A stretch of DNA of 64,000 nucleotides from Dongia deserti (lineage in GTDB: Bacteria; Pseudomonadota; Alphaproteobacteria; Dongiales; Dongiaceae), in assembly GCF_003574735.1 (NCBI RefSeq), contig NZ_QORW01000002.1, positions 372,001-436,000 on the forward strand. The letters are read 5' to 3'. Made by a program: the position numbers and the translations under genes. Below, one piece after another: positions 59,661 through 64,000 of the stretch. How positions within the stretch are numbered: the first letter of the stretch is position 1; the number at the start of each line of letters is the position of its first letter. Under the pieces are notes generated by a model that worked only from the letters and a program-made list of their open reading frames with translations, ran no database searches and was not told the origin of the DNA.

Positions 59661-60775
59661 CAGCGCGCCTCCGACGCCTTCTTGCGGACGTAGTTGTTGA
59701 AGAGGACGGCCGCGAGCAGCATCGCGCCCATGAAGGCCTTGAACCAGTCGGTGTCGATGCCGGTAAAAAAGATGCCCATCTGTACGACTCCGAAGATGAG
59801 CGCGCCGAACATCGCGCCGATGGCCGAGCCATAGCCGCCGGTCAGCAGCGTGCCGCCGATCACCACCGCGATGATCGCTTCGAATTCCTTCTGCAGGCCG
59901 CGCGAGGTATCGGCGGAGCCGACGCTCAGCACCTGGATCGCGGCGAACAGCGTGGCGGCGCAGGCGGACATGATGAAGAGGCGGATCTTCACCTTCGCCA
60001 CCGGCACGCCGACATTGCGCGCTGCATTGGCATCGCCACCGACGGTGAAGATCCAGTTGCCGAAGCGGGTCTGCAGCAGGATCCAGGTGGCGACGGCGGT
60101 GAGGCCGAGCCACCACAGGATCGAGACTGGAATGCCCTGCACCGTCGGCAAGCCGTCCGGGCGCTTGTCGATCAGGCCTTGATCAGCCAGCCAGACCAGG
60201 ACGCTGCCCCCGAACTGGCCGGCAAACAGCGGCGCCAGCCAGTCGCCTTCGGTGAGCTCCTTGATACCCGGTATCTGCGTGCGCCCGGTGATGAGCCGCG
60301 TCAGGCCAAGCGTGATGCCGCGCAGGACGAACAACGTCGCCAAGGTGACGATGAAGGAAGGCAGGCCCGTCTTCACGACCAGCCAGCCATTGACATAGCC
60401 GACGATCACGGCCGCCGCGAACGCAAGGAGCACGCAGGTCCAGATCGGCCAGCCCAGCACCGTCGAGGGGATCGCGATGATGACGCCGGCAAAGGCAATC
60501 ATGGATCCGAGGGAAAGATCGAACTCGCCGCCGATCATCAGCAAGCACACGGCGACGGCGAGGATGCCGAGCTGGGCCGAGACTTCCAGGAAGTTGACGG
60601 TGCCGCGCGCGCTGAACAGGCCACTGTCGCCTGCAAAGAGTGCGAAGAACAGCAGGACCAGCACGCACCCCGCGGCGGCGCCGAACTCCGGCCGACGCAG
60701 CACCTGGTGCACGAAGCCGATCTCGCGCACGCGCTCGTCACGCCGCTTTTGCTGGCTTTCTTCGCTAACCGCCAT
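59660..60775 (-). CDS. Sugar ABC transporter permease (RbsC/FrcC type)
   Basis: A 371-residue permease of the branched RbsC/FrcC group with about ten helices. Motifs include [54 protein letters not shown] and, near the end, [21 protein letters not shown] polar leader of about 30 residues precedes the first helix. ATG 60775 is chosen over a TTG three bases earlier. The binding-protein gene lies 96 bases upstream. Confidence 0.94.
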   Translation of the reverse strand: MAVSEESQQKRRDERVREIGFVHQVLRRPEFGAAAGCVLVLLFFALFAGDSGLFSARGTVNFLEVSAQLGILAVAVCLLMIGGEFDLSLGSMIAFAGVIIAIPSTVLGWPIWTCVLLAFAAAVIVGYVNGWLVVKTGLPSFIVTLATLFVLRGITLGLTRLITGRTQIPGIKELTEGDWLAPLFAGQFGGSVLVWLADQGLIDKRPDGLPTVQGIPVSILWWLGLTAVATWILLQTRFGNWIFTVGGDANAARNVGVPVAKVKIRLFIMSACAATLFAAIQVLSVGSADTSRGLQKEFEAIIAVVIGGTLLTGGYGSAIGAMFGALIFGVVQMGIFFTGIDTDWFKAFMGAMLLAAVLFNNYVRKKASEAR

Positions 60776-60871
60776 CAACGGCGCCCTCTCGTCTGCTTCA
60801 TTAAAGCTGAAAAATCCGCTGGGGCCGACCTTGTGGAGGATGGCCGGCCCCAGCGGCTCGCGAGAGGAAAA

Positions 60872-61804
60872 TCAACGCACGCCTTGCTTGGCGAGCTCGA
60901 TGACCGAGCCCGCCTCCGCCTTGCCGACGAATCCCGGACCCGTCGGATAATCGGCGATCGGCGCCAGCTTGTAGCGCTTCATCAGGTCGAACGCGACCAC
61001 GGGGACATAGCCCATCAGATATTGCTGGGCATCGATACCCCACTCCATCTTGCCGTCCATCACGGCCTTGAGGATGGTCGGCGACAGGTCGAAGGTTCCG
61101 GTCTTGATCGTGCCGGAGAGCCCCGCTTCCTCGATGGCGGCAAGCGCTGGGTCCGCGCCGGCCGAGCCGACGGTCAGCACGAACTGGGTGTCGGGATGGG
61201 CCGCCAGATGCGCGGCGATGCGGCCCTTCATCTCGGTCGGGTCCATCACGCCCTGCAGCACGGGCACTTCCGCACCAAGTCCATCGGCGAAGCCGCGGCA
61301 GCGATCATCGAGGCTGATGTTGCCGACCTCGTGATTGACGCACACCGCCTTGGAGGCGCCGAGCGCCTTCACCTTCTCGCCCGCCGCGACGCCGGCGTCA
61401 TATTCCGACTGGCCCATGTAGAGCAGCGCGCCCAGCTTGCGTGAGAGCTCGGAGCCACCGGAATCGATCACGATGACCGGGATGCCCGACTTGACCGCGC
61501 TCTCGACCAGGGGGCCGATGGCGTTCTCGTCGGGAATCGAGACCACCAATCCGTCGGGCTTTGATGCGATTGCCGCATCGAGCAGCTTCTGCATCGCCGG
61601 CATGTCGAAGGTCTCGGGTGCGAGATACTCCGCCTTGACCTTCAGGGTCTCCGCCGCTTCGTCCATGCCCTTCTTGACCACGGACCAATATTGGTCCGCC
61701 GCCTGGCCATGGGTCACGAACACGACGCGCGTCTCGGCGTGCGCCAATGCCGGCGCGATCACGCAGGCTGCCGCCAGCATCATCAACTTACGGAGTATTT
61801 TCAT
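60872..61804 (-). CDS. Sugar ABC transporter substrate-binding protein
   Basis: A 310-residue periplasmic-binding-protein-I family protein. A signal peptide (LMMLAAACVIAPALAHA) is followed by RVVFVTHGQAADQYWSVVKK, GLVVSIPDENAIGPLVESAV, GIPVIVIDSGGSE and VCVNHEVGNISLDDRCRGFA. The VNHEVGNISLDDRCRG block resembles inositol/ribose-type binders of rhizobia. The ribosome site AGGAGGATACG before ATG 61804 is one of the best in the window. It is the first gene of binding protein-permease-ATPase-iolE, which points to an inosose, inositol or keto-sugar ligand. Confidence 0.92.
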   Translation of the reverse strand: MKILRKLMMLAAACVIAPALAHAETRVVFVTHGQAADQYWSVVKKGMDEAAETLKVKAEYLAPETFDMPAMQKLLDAAIASKPDGLVVSIPDENAIGPLVESAVKSGIPVIVIDSGGSELSRKLGALLYMGQSEYDAGVAAGEKVKALGASKAVCVNHEVGNISLDDRCRGFADGLGAEVPVLQGVMDPTEMKGRIAAHLAAHPDTQFVLTVGSAGADPALAAIEEAGLSGTIKTGTFDLSPTILKAVMDGKMEWGIDAQQYLMGYVPVVAFDLMKRYKLAPIADYPTGPGFVGKAEAGSVIELAKQGVR

Positions 61805-62068
61805 CGTATCCTCCTGTCGGCTTGCTCAGTTGCCCCACAACGGCCGGCCTCACGCGAGGCCACGGCGCCGCTCGCTTGCAATTCAGTGGAGGATGTTGAT
61901 TGAAGTGTGCCCTGCCGTCTGAAGGATCCGGCACCCGCGCCGCTGCGCCCGCCGATCCTGCCTCCCCCACCCGTTATTCTTATGCTCCCAGCCGGATCAT
62001 GGTAGCCTGGCGCCCCAGGGCCGGAAGAGCGCAACTTGATGGGATTCCCTCAACCCCCGCCGGGCTGG
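61805..62068. promoter_or_regulatory. Gap upstream of the sugar ABC operon
   Basis: 264 bases without a gene between the GMC stop and the binding-protein start. It contains a hairpin GGCCTC-ACGC-GAGGCC at 61846-61861, close to the binding-protein ATG. The promoter of the ABC operon must be here. No clear LacI-type operator was found. Confidence 0.45.
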
Positions 62069-63685
62069 TCAGCCGGCGTCGGCCAGCACCAGATCGGCGC
62101 CTTTCTCGCCGACCATGATGGCAGGCGCATTGGTGTTGCCGGAGGTGACGGTCGGAAAGATCGAGGCGTCGACCACGCGCAGGCGATCGAGCCCGTGGAC
62201 CCGCAACCGAGGATCGACGACACACTGAGAGGGATCGGGTCCCATGCGGCAGGTGCTGACCGGATGGAACACGGAATAGCAGCGCGCGCGGATATCCGCG
62301 ACGTGCTCCTCGTCGCTCTGAACGGATAGACCGGGCTTCAGTTCTTCCGCGATCAGCGCCTTCATGGTCGGTGTCGCGGCCAGCCGGCGCAGGAACCGCG
62401 CGCCCGCCAGCAGCTCTTCGACATCATGGTTGGTGGAAAGATAGTTTGGATGGATTGCTGGCGCCTCGCGCGGATCGGCTGAGCGGATCTGCAGATGGCC
62501 GCGGCTGCTGGGCCGGCAGGGCGAGACGCTCATGATGAAACCCGGGAACGGGTCCGTCCTGGTTAACGCCCTGACGCCGGGCAGCGCCTTCTCGTAGGTG
62601 AGCGGCGAGAAGTATAGCTGGATGTCTGGCCTGGCCGAATCCGGGTGCGCACGAAAGAACCCGCCGCCCTGATTCACGCTGAGCGCCAGCGGACCCTTTC
62701 GCATCAGCACATATCGCAGGCCAGCGAACAGCTTCCCCCACCAGGGATGGAAGGTGTTGTTGAGGCTCGGCAGCTTGGAGCGGTAGATGTGATCGAAGCA
62801 GAGGTGGTCCTGCAGGTTTCGGCCGACCGCTGGCGCGTGATGCAGCACATCGATACCGCAGGACCGCAGCACATCTTCAGGACCGACGCCCGACAGCTGC
62901 AGCAGTTGCGGCGAATTGATCGATCCGCCCGACAGGATCACTTCCCTCGCCGCTCGCGCCTCGTGCACTTGCCCGCGCTGCTCATACGCCACGCCGATGG
63001 CACGCTTGCCCTTGAACAGGATCCTGGTTGCGAGCGCTTCGGTCTCGACGCGCAGATTGGACCGCTTGCGTGCGGGCCAGAGATAGGCACGCGCGGCCGA
63101 CATGCGGAACCCGTCGCGGGTGTTGATCTGATAGAACCCGACACCTTCGATCGTTCCGCCGTTGAGATCGGGGTTGTAGGCGAGCCCCGCTTCCTGCCCA
63201 GCCTTCACATAGAGCTTGGTCAGCGGATGCATCGCCTTGTCGATCACGCTAACATGCAGCGGGCCGCCGGCACCGTGATGCGCGCTGGCGCCTAGGTCGT
63301 GATCCTCCATGCGTTTGTAGAGCGCCAGCACGTCCTGCCAGTTCCAGCCGGGATTGCCCAAGGCGGCCCAATCGTCGAAATCGCCGGCCTGCCCGCGCGA
63401 ATAGACCATGGCATTGATGGAGCTGGAGCCACCCAGCACCTTGCCGCGCGGGAAGTAATTCACGCGACCGCCGAGGCCGGGGATCGGCTCGCTTTGGTAC
63501 ATCCAGTTGACGGTCGGATCGTAGTAGGTCTTGCCGTAGCCGATCGGCACCTGGATCCAGAAACGCCGATCCGACGGCCCCGCCTCCAGCAGCAGCACGC
63601 GATGCCGCCCGCTCGCCGTGAGCCGGTTCGCCAGCACGCACCCCGCCGACCCCGCGCCGACGATGATGTAGTCATACTCGATCAC
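62069..63685 (-). CDS. GMC-family FAD-dependent oxidoreductase (choline/alcohol dehydrogenase-like)
   Basis: A 538-residue flavoenzyme. It has the FAD site YDYIIVGAGSAGCVLANRLT, the GMC signatures KVLGGSSSINAMVYSRGQAGDF (split here) and GSINSPQLLQLSGVGP, and the C-terminal catalytic part VSTCRMGPDPSQCVVDPRLR, VVDASIFPTVTSGNTNAPAI. The SGNTNAP His-Asn region is typical of alcohol-oxidising members. GTG 63685 follows AGGGGA; a TTG six bases upstream is also possible. It is followed (upstream on this strand) by an aldehyde dehydrogenase gene, so an alcohol-to-acid route is likely. Confidence 0.92.
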   Translation of the reverse strand: MIEYDYIIVGAGSAGCVLANRLTASGRHRVLLLEAGPSDRRFWIQVPIGYGKTYYDPTVNWMYQSEPIPGLGGRVNYFPRGKVLGGSSSINAMVYSRGQAGDFDDWAALGNPGWNWQDVLALYKRMEDHDLGASAHHGAGGPLHVSVIDKAMHPLTKLYVKAGQEAGLAYNPDLNGGTIEGVGFYQINTRDGFRMSAARAYLWPARKRSNLRVETEALATRILFKGKRAIGVAYEQRGQVHEARAAREVILSGGSINSPQLLQLSGVGPEDVLRSCGIDVLHHAPAVGRNLQDHLCFDHIYRSKLPSLNNTFHPWWGKLFAGLRYVLMRKGPLALSVNQGGGFFRAHPDSARPDIQLYFSPLTYEKALPGVRALTRTDPFPGFIMSVSPCRPSSRGHLQIRSADPREAPAIHPNYLSTNHDVEELLAGARFLRRLAATPTMKALIAEELKPGLSVQSDEEHVADIRARCYSVFHPVSTCRMGPDPSQCVVDPRLRVHGLDRLRVVDASIFPTVTSGNTNAPAIMVGEKGADLVLADAG

Positions 63686-63739
63686 CCTCAAATCCCCTGA
63701 CAGAGTCGGTTGGCCGTTCGCGTTCCAGTCTCCGCTGGC

Positions 63740-64000
63740 TTACGCGCCGTAGCCGATGATGGCCTTCACTTCCAGGAAGTCGTGGATGCCCCAATCGGCA
63801 TATTCGCGGCCGTTGCCGGACTGCTTGTAACCGCCGAAGGGCGCGAAGGTGTCCCAGGCGGGATAGTTGATCTTCACTTGGCCGGCGCGCAACTGCCGCG
63901 CGACATGGCGCGCATGCTCGATGTCCTTCGATTCCACGTTGGCGGAGAGGCCGTACGGCGTGTCATTGGCGATCTCGATCGCCTGCTCCTCGCTGTCATA
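63740..64000 (-). CDS. Aldehyde dehydrogenase, C-terminal part (N-terminus beyond the window)
   Basis: The frame is open to the window edge, giving 86 C-terminal residues. They read [14 protein letters not shown], then [38 protein letters not shown] and [12 protein letters not shown]. These are the last motifs of the NAD(P)+-dependent aldehyde dehydrogenase superfamily. The catalytic Cys and Glu lie outside the window. It lies 54 bases upstream of the GMC gene, on the same strand. Together they would oxidise an alcohol or choline-like compound to an acid. Confidence 0.93.
   Translation of the reverse strand, partial: YDSEEQAIEIANDTPYGLSANVESKDIEHARHVARQLRAGQVKINYPAWDTFAPFGGYKQSGNGREYADWGIHDFLEVKAIIGYGA

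Overview
The window looks like a chromosomal piece of a high-GC, aerobic alphaproteobacterium. A Rhodospirillales-like organism is my inference from gene order and protein types: a tldD-ctaC-ctaD-ctaB-ctaG-coxC-SURF1-thrC-M16 run, Tat/Sec-exported iron proteins, a HmuTUV/HemP heme system and FrcBCA-like sugar transport. I see no phage, insertion sequence, CRISPR array, rRNA or tRNA. The dense reading frames opposite real genes are a GC effect.

Layout. 1-11975 is one long minus-strand block: the aa3-type cytochrome c oxidase (ctaC, ctaD, ctaB, a 46-residue CoxF-like protein, ctaG, coxC, DUF983, SURF1), then carboxypeptidase Taq, threonine synthase, an M16 peptidase, an acetyltransferase and a truncated secreted protein. 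12384-18401 holds tldD and a surface-glycosylation-like trio: large membrane protein, GT2 glycosyltransferase and flippase-like protein. 18613-22391 holds a methyltransferase, a membrane adenylate cyclase with a histidine-rich membrane anchor and a 2Fe-2S domain, a phytochelatin-synthase-like protein and a TPR protein.

23401-33004 is the most unusual part: a plus-strand C1/corrinoid locus. It encodes a 1156-residue flavo-iron-sulfur enzyme that looks like a natural NfnB-NfnA (GltD-PyrK) fusion, a DUF1638 protein, a small 'virulence factor' family protein, a MetV-like cysteine-rich protein, MetF, a pterin-binding methyltransferase and a RACo-type corrinoid activator. No corrinoid protein and no substrate methyltransferase lie in the window. 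The genes fit removal of methyl groups from a methylated compound by way of corrinoid and tetrahydrofolate, with the fused enzyme taking or giving the electrons of the methylene/methyl-THF step. This is inference.

36374-50612 is a 14-kb minus-strand iron island: exbB-exbD-tonB; hemP-hmuR-hmuT-hmuU-hmuV-heme monooxygenase behind a Fur-like box at 48276; and imelysin-multicopper oxidase-diheme cytochrome-imelysin-DUF1513 behind a near-perfect Fur box at 42522. 50724-64000 is catabolic: a 2-keto-3-deoxygluconate kinase-like gene, an IclR regulator, a polar amino-acid ABC transporter divergent from RidA, a LacI regulator, IolE-like dehydratase, a sugar ABC transporter, a GMC oxidoreductase and the end of an aldehyde dehydrogenase.

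Three families of short palindromic repeats are scattered between genes (4067/21783; 27984/51702; 34159 with a fragment at 57867). One copy sits inside the C1 locus.
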